Notes: generated from the sequence alone by a model not told the origin. DNA of 64,000 nucleotides from Bacillus sp. V2I10 (GCF_030817055.1 NZ_JAUSYV010000001.1:4240001-4304000); one strand, 5' to 3'; shown: positions 35,290-43,792, counted from the first letter of the stretch. A program made the numbers and translations.

Positions 35290-36070
35290 TGGCGTCACCT
35301 ACAGTTATCCAATCTACATCACCAATAACTGGATCTTTAGACCAATCAACCGGCATTTTTTGATCAGTAATCAGACAGTCAATAGCAGAGAACGGCCCTA
35401 TATGGAAAAGAGCCCTCTGATTTAATTTAGAAGAATCAGCTGCAACAATTACTTGTTTTGATCTCTTCATCATAATAGAAGAAGCCGTTGCTTCTTCTAC
35501 ATTGAAATCACAAATTCCATCCTTGTTTATTCCCCCGCACGAAATAAAGGCTTTGTCAAAATAAAATTGTTCCAATAACTTATTGGTTATGGACCCGCTT
35601 ATAGAACGCTGCAGAGGATTGGAGACACCTCCGAGGACAATGACTTTTCCATCAAATAACCTGTTTTCGATCCGACTATTTAATAGTTCAGCTGCTGCCA
35701 GAGAATTGGTCACGATTGTTACATTTTTGACTTCTTTAATAGCACTTGCAATTTGAAAAGTTGTTGTGCCGACATCCAGAGCTACTAAATCTCCATCCAT
35801 AATAAAAGTCGCCGCAGCTTCTCCTATCATTTTTTTCTGAGGATGAAAGATTCCGACTTTTTTATTAAAATGAGGCTCTTTAATCACACCAAGATATTGG
35901 ATGGCTCCCCCATGAATTCTGCGCAATTTCTTTTTCTCTTCGAGTGCACTCAGGTCTTTTCTGATTGTTTCAGGCGTCACGTTTAATTTTATAGCTATAT
36001 CTGCTACGCCAATCTTATTTTTCATTTCCAGTTCTCTGATTATCGCTTTATATCTATCATTCATTTTCAT
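35279..36070 (-). CDS. DeoR-family transcriptional regulator
   Basis: The 263 residues hold an N-terminal HTH (IGVADIAIKLNVTPETIRKDLSALEEK, in parts) then RRIHGGAI, the DeoR signature. The sugar-phosphate-sensing domain follows (VALDVGTTTFQIASAI, VTNSLAAAELL, AVDSSK-like VAADSSKLNQ). Such proteins respond to phosphorylated sugars. Coupling to the PHP gene suggests that a sugar phosphate is both signal and substrate. Ribosome site GGAAGGAA precedes ATG. Confidence 0.88.
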   Translation of the reverse strand: MKMNDRYKAIIRELEMKNKIGVADIAIKLNVTPETIRKDLSALEEKKKLRRIHGGAIQYLGVIKEPHFNKKVGIFHPQKKMIGEAAATFIMDGDLVALDVGTTTFQIASAIKEVKNVTIVTNSLAAAELLNSRIENRLFDGKVIVLGGVSNPLQRSISGSITNKLLEQFYFDKAFISCGGINKDGICDFNVEEATASSIMMKRSKQVIVAADSSKLNQRALFHIGPFSAIDCLITDQKMPVDWSKDPVIGDVDWITVGDANES

Positions 36071-36082
36071 TTCCTTCCCCCA

Positions 36083-36330
36083 TTTTGTTTTGGTTTGTTT
36101 TGGATTAACCCATTATAAAAAAGTTATATAAATAAAAGACAGTGAAAATATTAACTTTTGTAAAATTAAACAAAAATAAAAACGAAATCAAAAGTCAAAA
36201 CTTGTGATTCATCAGCCTTATATCTCATAAATAATTCTAAAAAGCTTCTTTTTGAGGCGAAATAAGCGATTTATTTTTGTTTTTTTGTTTTTTGTTTTGT
36301 TTTATTTACTTACATTGCTGTTTTGTTTAA
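36083..36330. promoter_or_regulatory. TTTTG-rich intergenic control region
   Basis: The gap of 426 bp between divergent deoR-like and phosphoesterase genes holds clusters of TTTTGTTTT-like runs at about 36083-36103, 36275-36306 and 36321-36328, with AAACAAAAA on the other side at 36168. DeoR-family proteins often bind short tandem repeats of this kind. Further right is AATGCT-TGC-AGCATT (36407-36421), a dyad upstream of the tat operon. No gene seen. Confidence 0.4.
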
Positions 36331-36496
36331 TAATCTATCAATATTTATATCTTATGATGAAGATGTAGCTAACGGGGATCGTGGCGCCATCTCCATTTAC
36401 GTAGTGAATGCTTGCAGCATTACATAAATGATTCTCCATTACTATTGCTCTTTTCAATTGTTATACGAATCAATTAAAAAAATGGGAGGTTTTTTT

Positions 36497-37699
36497 ATGA
36501 GTAATCAAGATCAGCAAAAGGGATTAGACAGAAGGAGTTTTATAAAAATAGGCGGAATGAGTACACTCGCCTTAACACTAGCGACAACCGGCCTGCCGGG
36601 GAATTTATTGACGAACACTGTACATGCTGAAAAAGAACCGGACGCTAAGCTTCACTTCAACTCAGATGGAAAGTTTAAGGTCGTTCAATTTAATGATACT
36701 CAGGATGATGAACGTATTGACCGGAGAACACTTGAACTTATGGAGAAGGTTCTTGACTCTGAAAAACCGGATTTTGTGGTCCTGAACGGTGACAATATTG
36801 CTGGAGGCTGTGATACAGAACTCGAGATGAAGCAAGCTCTTAATAATGTTGCTCAACCTATGGAAAAAAGAGGGATTAGATGGGCGGTTACGTTTGGAAA
36901 CCATGATGAAGACTCCACTTCAAAGAGCGGAATGGACGAGAAAGCGATGCTGCAATTTTATATGAATTACAAATATAATATGAACGAGCCAGGTGAAAAT
37001 GGTCTTACTGGTACAGGCAACATGAACCTCCTCATTAGACATTCAAAAGGCAATAAAGCTGCATTCAATCTATGGCTTCTTGACAGCGGAAGATATGCTC
37101 CATCACAAATCGCCGGACAAGATTTTAAAGGTTACCCTACATGGGACTGGCTCCGTTTTAATCAGGTGAACTGGTACTATGAGCAATCAAAAAAAATTGA
37201 GAAGCAATACGGTTATAAAGTTCCATCACTCGTATTCATTCATATCCCTTTATGGGAGCATCGTTTTATGTGGCATGGAGGCGTAGACGTAAGAACACAA
37301 GCAAGCCATGAGCTTGCAATGGCAAAGCATCAAATCACAGGTGAACGAAATGAAGATGAATGTCCTGGACCGGTAAACGGCGGTTTATTTTCAGCTATGC
37401 TTGAGCGCGGAGACGTTAAAGGAGTTTTCTGCGGACATGATCATGTGAACACTTACTGCGGAAATTACTATGGAATTCTCCTTGGATATGCCGGAAACAC
37501 AGGCTTTGGCACATACGGCCTTTCAGGTGCACAAAGAAATAGACTTCGCGGAGCACGGGTATTCAATTTAGATGAGAACAAAGAAGGCGGACTTGTTGAA
37601 ACTCATATGGTTTTCGCTAAGGACTATGGAATTGATTTAACTGCGAATGATCAAAGTATAGATCCTCTGCCTTTAAATACTGAAGAGACGAACAGTTAA
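36497..37699 (+). CDS. Twin-arginine-exported metallophosphoesterase
   Basis: The 400 residues begin with a Tat signal: LDRRSFIKIGG, a hydrophobic stretch (MSTLALTLATTGLPGNLL), then a likely cleavage near VHAEKE. The mature part is a calcineurin-like phosphoesterase of the Dcr2/purple acid phosphatase-like kind. Its metal motifs run in order: FNDTQDDE, LNGDNI, TFGNHDE, FIHIPLWEH and CGHDH. The start is ATG 36497 after GGGAGG; upstream codons in frame lack a ribosome site. It is followed by tatA and tatC, so it is almost surely their substrate. It is not the PhoD family that plays this role in B. subtilis. Confidence 0.88.
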   Translation: MSNQDQQKGLDRRSFIKIGGMSTLALTLATTGLPGNLLTNTVHAEKEPDAKLHFNSDGKFKVVQFNDTQDDERIDRRTLELMEKVLDSEKPDFVVLNGDNIAGGCDTELEMKQALNNVAQPMEKRGIRWAVTFGNHDEDSTSKSGMDEKAMLQFYMNYKYNMNEPGENGLTGTGNMNLLIRHSKGNKAAFNLWLLDSGRYAPSQIAGQDFKGYPTWDWLRFNQVNWYYEQSKKIEKQYGYKVPSLVFIHIPLWEHRFMWHGGVDVRTQASHELAMAKHQITGERNEDECPGPVNGGLFSAMLERGDVKGVFCGHDHVNTYCGNYYGILLGYAGNTGFGTYGLSGAQRNRLRGARVFNLDENKEGGLVETHMVFAKDYGIDLTANDQSIDPLPLNTEETNS

Positions 37700-37734
37700 T
37701 TCTTATAAAATTTGAGAAATATGGAGGAATGATC

Positions 37735-37914
37735 ATGCTGCAAAATATAGGTGTCCCTGGACTAATCCTTATTTTGATTATCGCTCTTATCGTATTTGGA
37801 CCTTCGAAGCTGCCGGAAATCGGCCGTGCATTTGGAAATACATTAAGAGAATTTAAGAACTCAACAAAGGATATCATGTCAGAAGAAAAAGAAGATAACA
37901 GCAGCTCCAAGTAA
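37735..37914 (+). CDS. tatA: Twin-arginine translocase subunit TatA
   Basis: The 59 residues form a typical short TatA: an N-out hydrophobic helix (VPGLILILIIALIVFGPSKLPEIGRAFG, in parts) with the FGPSKLPE hinge, an amphipathic helix, and an acidic-charged tail. It makes the membrane-weakening assembly of the translocase. I start at ATG 37735, seven bases after GGAGG; the in-frame ATG at 37729 is too close. It is 35 bp after the phosphoesterase and 66 bp before tatC. Confidence 0.93.
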   Translation: MLQNIGVPGLILILIIALIVFGPSKLPEIGRAFGNTLREFKNSTKDIMSEEKEDNSSSK

Positions 37915-37922
37915 AAGTGCCC

Positions 37923-37951
37923 GAAGATGTAAACACCATGTTTGCATCTTC
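37923..37951 (+). terminator. Stem-loop between tatA and tatC (possible partial terminator)
   Basis: GAAGATGTAAAC (37923-37934) pairs with GTTTGCATCTTC (37940-37951) with one mismatch, then CTCTTATTTT. It could reduce transcription into tatC or protect the tatA end of the transcript. Confidence 0.6.
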
Positions 37952-37980
37952 CTCTTATTTTCAAAAAGGGAGAAGCTAAT

Positions 37981-38727
37981 ATGAACAATAAAGAGTTATC
38001 TTTTGTCAATCACCTGGGGGAGTTAAGGAAACGGTTCATTTTTGTTTTAGTCGCTTTTGCCGTTTTTTTATTTGGTTCATTCCTATTTGTACAGGAAATA
38101 TACGAATGGCTGGTTCGGGATCTCAGTCATAACTTAGCTGTCTTAGGGCCAAGTGAAATTCTATGGGTCTATTTTACGATTGCAGGGGTCATTGCCATCG
38201 CACTGACTATTCCTATTGCAGCTTATCAAACGTGGCTGTTTGTAAAACCGGCATTAACCGATAAGGAACGGAAAACAGCGTTAGCGTACATTCCAGGATT
38301 GTTTACTTTATTTGCTGCAGGTCTATCATTCGGTTATTTTATCGTCTATCCGCTTGTCCTAAATTTTTTAATCTCTTTATCAGAAGGACATTTTGAAACC
38401 ATGTTTACTGCAGAAAAGTACTTTAAATTTATGATCAATCTGACACTCCCGTTTGGATTGCTTTTTGAAATACCTTTAATAGCTATGTTTCTTACCTCAA
38501 TTGGCGTCATTAATCCGATGCTGCTCTCTAAAGCAAGAAAGATCTCTTACTTTTCACTTACATTGATTGCTATTTTCATAACCCCCCCTGATCTTATTTC
38601 AGACATACTTGTTATTGTACCGTTATTCGTTTTATATGAAATCAGTGTGAGCTTATCTAAATTCGTTTATCGAAAAAAACAGCAAAAGCGATCTGAAACA
38701 ATGATCCCATTGAAAAAAACTTCATAA
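37981..38727 (+). CDS. tatC: Twin-arginine translocase subunit TatC
   Basis: The 248 residues match TatC with six membrane helices: FVNHLGELRKRFIF at the N-terminus (signal-peptide contact), an EILWVYFTIAG block, FGLLFEIPL with the conserved Glu, and ITPPDLISDI. It recognises the RR motif of the substrate. The start is ATG 37981 after AAAGGGAG; the frame extends upstream only through the stem-loop. With tatA and the phosphoesterase it forms a substrate-dedicated unit like phoD-tatAd-tatCd. Confidence 0.95.
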   Translation: MNNKELSFVNHLGELRKRFIFVLVAFAVFLFGSFLFVQEIYEWLVRDLSHNLAVLGPSEILWVYFTIAGVIAIALTIPIAAYQTWLFVKPALTDKERKTALAYIPGLFTLFAAGLSFGYFIVYPLVLNFLISLSEGHFETMFTAEKYFKFMINLTLPFGLLFEIPLIAMFLTSIGVINPMLLSKARKISYFSLTLIAIFITPPDLISDILVIVPLFVLYEISVSLSKFVYRKKQQKRSETMIPLKKTS

Positions 38728-38729
38728 AC

Positions 38730-38767
38730 AAAAGGCTGCAGGGTTTAATAAATGCCTGGAGCCTTTT
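38730..38767 (+). terminator. Terminator of the tat operon
   Basis: AAAAGGCT (38730-38737) pairs with AGCCTTTT (38760-38767), and CAGG with CCTG inside. Confidence 0.75.
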
Positions 38768-38845
38768 CGGTGATGGTTAAACTATCTCTCCAAATCTGCC
38801 GTAAAATAAGTCAAACTATTTCTGAAAAACTTTTCATGACACTCT

Positions 38846-39529
38846 TTATGAAACGATTTTCCTGATTGTTTTTATTTTATTGGGATCGATAGGGTTCTGA
38901 TAGCTTGATTCAAAACGGATTCCTGAACCAAAGTGTACTTCTCTCACGTTTACCTTTTTTAAGAATGCCTGCAAATTTTGAGGTGTTAATCCTGATCCTG
39001 CCATAATGGAGGGTCCAGTCCCTGCCGAAAGGTCTGCAAGCTGACCCAGCTCTTCGATCGCTTCTGTAGCTTTTTGCTTGCTGCCGGATGTGAGGATTCT
39101 AGATATCTCAGGGTATTTTTGAAGAACTCCTAAAGCCGTGAACAGATGATCAACCTCGTCAAATGCCCTGTGGAAGGTAATATCTAACCCTTTTGAGGCT
39201 TGAATTAATTTAATTACCTTATCCTCATCTATTTTCTTCTCTTGCGTTAGAGCACCAAAGACAACTCCAGCAGCCCCTAAATTGCGGCAAATCTCAATAT
39301 CTTCTAACATAATATTCAAGTCTTCTTCTGTATAACAAAAGCTGCGGCTATGCGGGCGAATCATCACATTCACTGGTATCGTTAACTCGCTGCACACACT
39401 TCTAATTAAGCCATAGCTTGGCGTAAGCCCTCCTTCCATCAATCCTGTGACTAATTCTATCCGATCGGCACCAGCTGTTTGTGCGATTTTTGCATCTTCA
39501 AGTGAATCAGCGATGGTTTCGATAATCAT
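38846..39529 (-). CDS. cutC: CutC family protein
   Basis: A 227-residue TIM-barrel protein with the CutC pattern: AGADRIELVTGLMEGGLTPS near 20 (in parts), VNVMIRPHSRSFCYTEED, VVFGALT, DITFHRAFDEV, RILTSG, and a late EVHFGSG. The family was named for copper handling, but its biochemical activity is unsettled. It is 47 bp downstream of the PatB-type gene in the same direction. Confidence 0.9.
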   Translation of the reverse strand: MIIETIADSLEDAKIAQTAGADRIELVTGLMEGGLTPSYGLIRSVCSELTIPVNVMIRPHSRSFCYTEEDLNIMLEDIEICRNLGAAGVVFGALTQEKKIDEDKVIKLIQASKGLDITFHRAFDEVDHLFTALGVLQKYPEISRILTSGSKQKATEAIEELGQLADLSAGTGPSIMAGSGLTPQNLQAFLKKVNVREVHFGSGIRFESSYQNPIDPNKIKTIRKIVS

Positions 39530-39576
39530 GATCTGTTCTCCTAATCGTGTTTAAAATTTTTAATTCCAGCTAATCA

Positions 39577-40740
39577 TCAGGTTTCTTCTTTTCCTTTTAC
39601 AGCAGCTTTCATTCTAAGTAAAGCTTCCGTTAAAACCTCACGAGGACATGCAATATTTATACGTTCAAACCCATACCCGCCTTTACCGAATTTCATTCCT
39701 TCATCAAGGCGAACTCTTGCATTTTCTAAAAAGAATGTATGCAACTCTTCGTGCGGAATCCCAAGATCACGGCAATCCAGCCAAATCAAATGAGTCGCTT
39801 CAGGTTTCACCACTTTAATAGAAGGAATATGTTCTTTTAAATAAGCACATACATATTGAAGGTTCTCTTCTAAATAACCCCTTACTTTTTGAAGCCATGG
39901 CAATCCCTTATAATAGGCAGCAATCGTTCCTTCGACTGCGAAGGCATTTGGACGCATTAAACCGTATCCTGTTAATAGGGCTTCATATTTTTCTTTCACA
40001 TCTCTATTCGCAATAATAAAAATAGAGCTTTGCATACCCGCGATATTAAAAGTTTTACTTGGTGCAGCACATGTAATAGAAAACTTTAAATGGTTTGGGT
40101 GAACGGTTGCAAATGGTATATGTTTATAACCTGCGTAAGTTAAATCTCCATGCATTTCATCCGAAATAACAAAAACACCATGTTTGTCACAAATTTCTCC
40201 AATTTTAAGCAATTCCTCACGAGTCCAAACTCTTCCTACTGGATTATGAGGGCTGCACAAAATGAATATTTTCGTATTGGGATGTGATGCTTTTTCTTCA
40301 AAGTCTTCAAAATCCATTTCATATGATCCATTCGAACAGACAAGAGAATTATATAAAATGGTACAGCCTTGTGTTTCAATTGTAGAAAAGAACGGATAAT
40401 AGACAGGATCTTGCACGATTACCGCATCACCTGGCTGTGTTAATGTTTTTAATAATAAATTTATTCCAGGAATAATTCCAGGGCTAAAAGAAATCCACTC
40501 GCGTTTTAACTCCCAGCTGTATTGTGTTTTCCACCAATACTGAACAGCATCATAATACCGTTCACAAAATGTACTATAGCCATATATTCCGTGCGCTGCT
40601 TTTTGACTTATGGCATTTACGATTTCTTCTGAAACTTGAAAATCCATATCTGCAATGCATAATGGAATAATATCTTGATCCTCTATGTACCATTTAACAG
40701 AATGTGTTTTTCTTCGATCAATAAATTTTTCTAGCTGCAT
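39577..40740 (-). CDS. PatB/MalY-type aminotransferase (cystathionine beta-lyase-like)
   Basis: A 387-residue PLP enzyme of fold type I. It shows PLCIADMDFQ at the start, LCSPHNPVGRVWTREEL, the PLP lysine in CAAPSKTFNIAGMQ (about residue 230), and an FGKGGYGFERINIACPR end (in parts). The subgroup cleaves C-S bonds of cystathionine or cysteine conjugates and in B. subtilis (PatB) also handles odorant and bacillithiol-type conjugates. Probably cotranscribed with cutC. Confidence 0.88.
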   Translation of the reverse strand: MQLEKFIDRRKTHSVKWYIEDQDIIPLCIADMDFQVSEEIVNAISQKAAHGIYGYSTFCERYYDAVQYWWKTQYSWELKREWISFSPGIIPGINLLLKTLTQPGDAVIVQDPVYYPFFSTIETQGCTILYNSLVCSNGSYEMDFEDFEEKASHPNTKIFILCSPHNPVGRVWTREELLKIGEICDKHGVFVISDEMHGDLTYAGYKHIPFATVHPNHLKFSITCAAPSKTFNIAGMQSSIFIIANRDVKEKYEALLTGYGLMRPNAFAVEGTIAAYYKGLPWLQKVRGYLEENLQYVCAYLKEHIPSIKVVKPEATHLIWLDCRDLGIPHEELHTFFLENARVRLDEGMKFGKGGYGFERINIACPREVLTEALLRMKAAVKGKEET

Positions 40741-40873
40741 GACGTTTTCTCCTATCTTTTATCCCCTAATGATAATTCATCCATATTATACAAGAAGTAA
40801 AGAGCTTTTATCCTTTTCATCCTGAACTTCTTTTTAAGAGGCTATGTAAAGTTTATAGTTGATATTAAGTAAG

Positions 40874-40899
40874 GGAACCTGCCTTTAGGAGCAGGTTCC
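40874..40899. terminator. Stem-loop in the gap upstream of patB-like gene
   Basis: GGAACCTGC (40874-40882) pairs perfectly with GCAGGTTCC (40891-40899). No T run follows on the plus strand, so its role is open; on the minus strand it lies just beyond the end of the DUF421 gene and may serve as its terminator. Confidence 0.45.
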
Positions 40900-40939
40900 A
40901 CAATTCTCTTTAACTAATCGGATTTAGTAAAATAATCAC

Positions 40940-41384
40940 TTATTTTTTTTGAGCTGAAATAGTCCCATTAGATTCTAGTATTCCTAGCTTTACCTCTTCA
41001 ACCGACCAGACATTTTGCATTCTTAACAACATTAAAATTTCTTCTAGATCTAAATGTGCTCGTTTTGCAATGTGGGTTAATTGATCCGTCTTTAATGATA
41101 ACTTCAGGCTTCCCTTTTGATATTTTCCGAAAAAGTTTTATTCTCTGTGCTGCTTTTTCAAAAAGCCAAATTGTTGATGAACAAACAAGTAAACCTGTAA
41201 TCAAATACGATAATCCTTTTTTTGGATCAAGGGCTGTTTCTTCAACGATCCCTCCTAAAATCAGCACGTAGATAATATCAAGCGGGGTTGCTTGAGCCAG
41301 TTCTTTTCTCCCGAGCAAACGCATGATGAAAATTAGAGCAAGAAGACCAACTAATAAGTCTAATGCCATTTTTAACAAGTCCAT
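40940..41384 (-). pseudogene. DUF421 (YetF-like) membrane protein gene with a frameshift
   Basis: The first frame (41384 down to about 41070) gives two to three membrane helices and the DUF421 blocks FIMRLLGRKELAQATPLDIIYVLILGG (in parts) and PEVIIKDGSIN. Near 41065 the match breaks off, but the neighbouring frame continues with KRAHLDLEEILMLLRMQNVWSVEEVKLGILE (in parts) to a stop at 40940. Removing one T from CATTGCA restores a 147-residue protein. Short DUF421 proteins of this length exist, so this one base is the only visible defect. Confidence 0.8.
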
Positions 41385-41651
41385 TTTAGTCCCCTCCTAC
41401 TAGCCCTATTCCCCTTTTTTTGTTATCTAAAAAAAGAAAAAATTTCCTCAGCGCAGGTATGTGGAGGTCTTAGAACATCACTACTAAACTTTATCAATGT
41501 CATTGATAGGGAGCATTAGATAACTTAACTGTATGACGAAATCGATGTGGTTTGATATTCTCGAGGTGAAAGATACACCAAACTCTATGTATTTGCACAA
41601 CCTTCAAGCTTATGTTTGCACTATTCAAACCTATAATCAGTGTTTGAGAAG

Positions 41652-41708
41652 TAAGCTGGCCAGCTTAATGACTCTCATATTATACCAAGAGGTTATTTTT
41701 TTGACCAA
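41652..41708 (-). promoter_or_regulatory. Minus-strand promoter with a perfect operator-like palindrome
   Basis: On the minus strand TTGGTC (41708-41703), 18 bp, TATAAT (41684-41679), and then the perfect 16-bp palindrome TAAGCTGGCCAGCTTA at 41667-41652 just past the start point. It would drive the DUF421 gene after a leader of about 285 nt. Nothing else is seen between 41385 and 41755. Confidence 0.5.
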
Positions 41709-41755
41709 ACGTCGTTTTCTCCAATACAGGAATGCGCTCTTTGCGGAGTAAAGAC

Positions 41756-42358
41756 TCAGTTATTTCTAAAAAATTTCAATATTTCTCTAAATGTATACTG
41801 ATCTGATTCTTCATTGTATCTATGTGAGTAAGGATCACTAAATCCATGTTCACCCCTGCATAAATGTACATCTATACCCTGTTTATCTAAACTTGAAATT
41901 AATTCATGAACATTAAATGATTTTTCTGCTTGGGGAAAAAACAGCAATGCTGGACATTTTGGAGATATATTTACATAGTCTCTAATACGTGAACCATAGT
42001 ATCCGACAATACCATCCACAAACTCTATCTCACTGCATAACCAAGAAATAGTGGCCCCTACACTAAATCCAATAATAAATATTTTTGAGTACTCATCTTT
42101 AATATCAAATAAGATATTTTTTATTTTATTGAATCCATTTGTGATACCTACATTATTCATAAAATGAAGGTAAGCTTCTTCCTCATGAAAATAGTCAAAA
42201 GGTATTTCTTGTTCTAATAAATTTGGACAGATAACATCAAAATTTTGTTCTGATAAAACTTCACATAAATCCGTCATATGTTTGTTAATTCCATAAATTT
42301 CGTGAATGACAATGATTAATTCATTTGATTCTTTGTGGATTTTAAACATCCTAGACAC
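41756..42358 (-). CDS. Dienelactone-hydrolase-like alpha/beta hydrolase
   Basis: A 200-residue alpha/beta hydrolase of the DLH kind: IVIHEIYGINKHMTDLCEVL at the start (oxyanion and first helix), the nucleophile elbow FIIGFSVGATISWL (Ser where DLH has Cys), FFPQAEKSF, and the catalytic His in RGEHGFSDPYS. It likely cuts an ester or lactone; the substrate is unknown. It is a single gene with A/T-rich flanks and lower G+C than nearby genes. Confidence 0.82.
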   Translation of the reverse strand: MSRMFKIHKESNELIIVIHEIYGINKHMTDLCEVLSEQNFDVICPNLLEQEIPFDYFHEEEAYLHFMNNVGITNGFNKIKNILFDIKDEYSKIFIIGFSVGATISWLCSEIEFVDGIVGYYGSRIRDYVNISPKCPALLFFPQAEKSFNVHELISSLDKQGIDVHLCRGEHGFSDPYSHRYNEESDQYTFREILKFFRNN

Positions 42359-42612
42359 CCCTGTTATGTTTATTAGAAGCCATTTATTTAAGCAATGCGC
42401 CCAAGCTGTTAATCCATATAAAATGAACGCGCCATTTAATAGATGAAACAGGAAGCTTACTCTATGTTTCTAGATTATCTTCGATCATTACAGAATGTTA
42501 CTTTTTTTATAGATAGGGTATATAAAATTAAGCTTATTTTCATCTAGTATCTGCCACTAAGATTTCTTTGCTCATTATTTTGAATAAAGAGACCTTGGTG
42601 GGAGGTGATTAT

Positions 42613-42804
42613 TTGAGAAAAGTCTATGGAACCCAGAAATTAATTGAGTATTTACATTCAGTCGACTATCCAATGACTGAGGAGGAAATCAATCATTTGC
42701 TGCTAAGGAAAGCCATTCCCCATCTTAGCCCCATCAACAAGATTCTTATCTTTAATTTAGATCATATTGATTGGTGGATAAAAGAAAATCCTAAAACTAC
42801 TTAG
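42613..42804 (+). CDS. Excisionase-like small DNA-binding protein
   Basis: A 63-residue protein starting at TTG 42613 (GGGAGGTG before it). The pattern YGTQKLIEYL...MTEEEINHLLLRKAIPHLSP...ILIFNLDHIDWWI resembles excisionase/MerR-type winged helices, whose end reads IP-x-x-ILF-x-x-x-LD-WI. It may be a leftover of a mobile element or a stand-alone regulator. A terminator follows. Confidence 0.6.
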   Translation: MRKVYGTQKLIEYLHSVDYPMTEEEINHLLLRKAIPHLSPINKILIFNLDHIDWWIKENPKTT

Positions 42805-42810
42805 TTGATT

Positions 42811-42836
42811 AAGGCCCCGCTTAACAGTGGGGCTTT
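42811..42836 (+). terminator. Terminator of the excisionase-like gene
   Basis: AAGGCCCC (42811-42818) pairs with GGGGCTTT (42829-42836). The gap from here to 43149 holds only a 25-codon coding-like fragment on the minus strand (YFVRFNLREDMVEIDLMKN, about 42920-42980) with no start, which I do not annotate as a gene. Confidence 0.7.
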
Positions 42837-43149
42837 AATCATACTGGAGCATTAGGTTCTGCCGCCTTGTGAGCTATGCTTTTCCATATCCAATTGAAAG
42901 CAGCAAAATTCTTCTTAACTATTTTTCATCAAATCGATTTCAACCATATCTTCTCTCAGGTTGAAGCGCACAAAATAGCCTATATGGGTTTTACTTTAGC
43001 ACAAAGAATTAATTGCAATTAAAAATGGATAATTTCCTTGGGAAGCTATACACACACATTAAATTATAGAGTAAAATTGCAAAATGTGCTCAATTAGTCT
43101 AAGCTAACGTTCACGCTGCATCATAAAGTATTTTAGTCCTAAATACTTT

Positions 43150-43284
43150 ATGGGTGAGAGTTGTGGAGGAAACTACAATAATGGTTTTGCTTTAATTGTA
43201 GTACTATTTATTCTTTTAATCATCGTTGGTGCTGCTTTTGTTGGCGGCAGTTACGGTGGAGGCAACGGCGGCGGATACTGCTAA
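43150..43284 (+). CDS. YjcZ-family sporulation-type peptide (44 aa)
   Basis: The 44-residue peptide reads MGESCGGNYNNGFALIVVLF then ILLIIVGAAFVGG and a Gly-rich tail ending GGGYC. This is the YjcZ/YosA-type pattern of Bacillus spore-associated peptides: a Gly/Tyr start, one FALIVVLFILLIIVG membrane helix and a Gly tail. No Shine-Dalgarno is visible, and the ATG sits in the 3' arm of a perfect 11-bp stem (43123-43133 with 43141-43151). It is the only start codon available in frame. Confidence 0.75.
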   Translation: MGESCGGNYNNGFALIVVLFILLIIVGAAFVGGSYGGGNGGGYC

Positions 43285-43321
43285 AGCAAAATAAGAGGTA
43301 AAAATAACTTATCTGTCTTAC

Positions 43322-43347
43322 AAGATCAGGGGCTTATACCTGATCTT
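43322..43347 (+). terminator. Terminator of the YjcZ-type gene
   Basis: AAGATCAGG (43322-43330) pairs with CCTGATCTT (43339-43347), then Ts. Confidence 0.85.
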
Positions 43348-43696
43348 TTTTATAAATAATCGCACAATAGGACTGACTCCTGCATAACTTATAAGAATCC
43401 ACAAGCAGTATTCCCATACCTTTTTATACACTTTCAACAGCCGCCTTTGGGTGGCTTTTAGTATGTAAATAAAACAAATCATTGGAATTTTGTTTATCAA
43501 TAAAAGTTTTTTTAGCCTTAGATGTAATTTTTCTTATAACTGATTTCTCAAGTTATACAACAAGTGGAATTATCTTTAAATTAAATAGGATAGAAATGAA
43601 GTTACTTACACTTTTTTGGCTGGCCCCTTAGCTTTCTAACAAAAGGTTCAGGTGTCCTGCCGGAGAATAGGTAAGTTGGAATTCGAAATTAATCGT

Positions 43697-43732
43697 AAAA
43701 AGAACCTTCCAGATATCCGGAGGGTTCTTTTT
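43697..43732. terminator. Strong stem-loop without an obvious gene upstream
   Basis: AAAAAGAACCTTCC (43697-43710) pairs with GGAGGGTTCTTTTT (43719-43732). Downstream of it, convergent, is the S14 gene, which it may terminate. On the plus strand, 43350-43696 shows no gene I can support; a short transcript there is possible. Confidence 0.7.
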
Positions 43733-43792
43733 AACTCATGTTTTTTGCCATTCTGTTTTAGATTACTATCTGATATTATCATAGAGAGTTAT

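Noticed and set aside
41533..41751. 72-codon plus-strand frame
   Set aside because: No ribosome site, and it covers a good minus-strand promoter and palindrome.
42915..42990. Coding-like 25-codon fragment on the minus strand
   Set aside because: Too short, no start codon and no recognisable family; noted only in the gap description.
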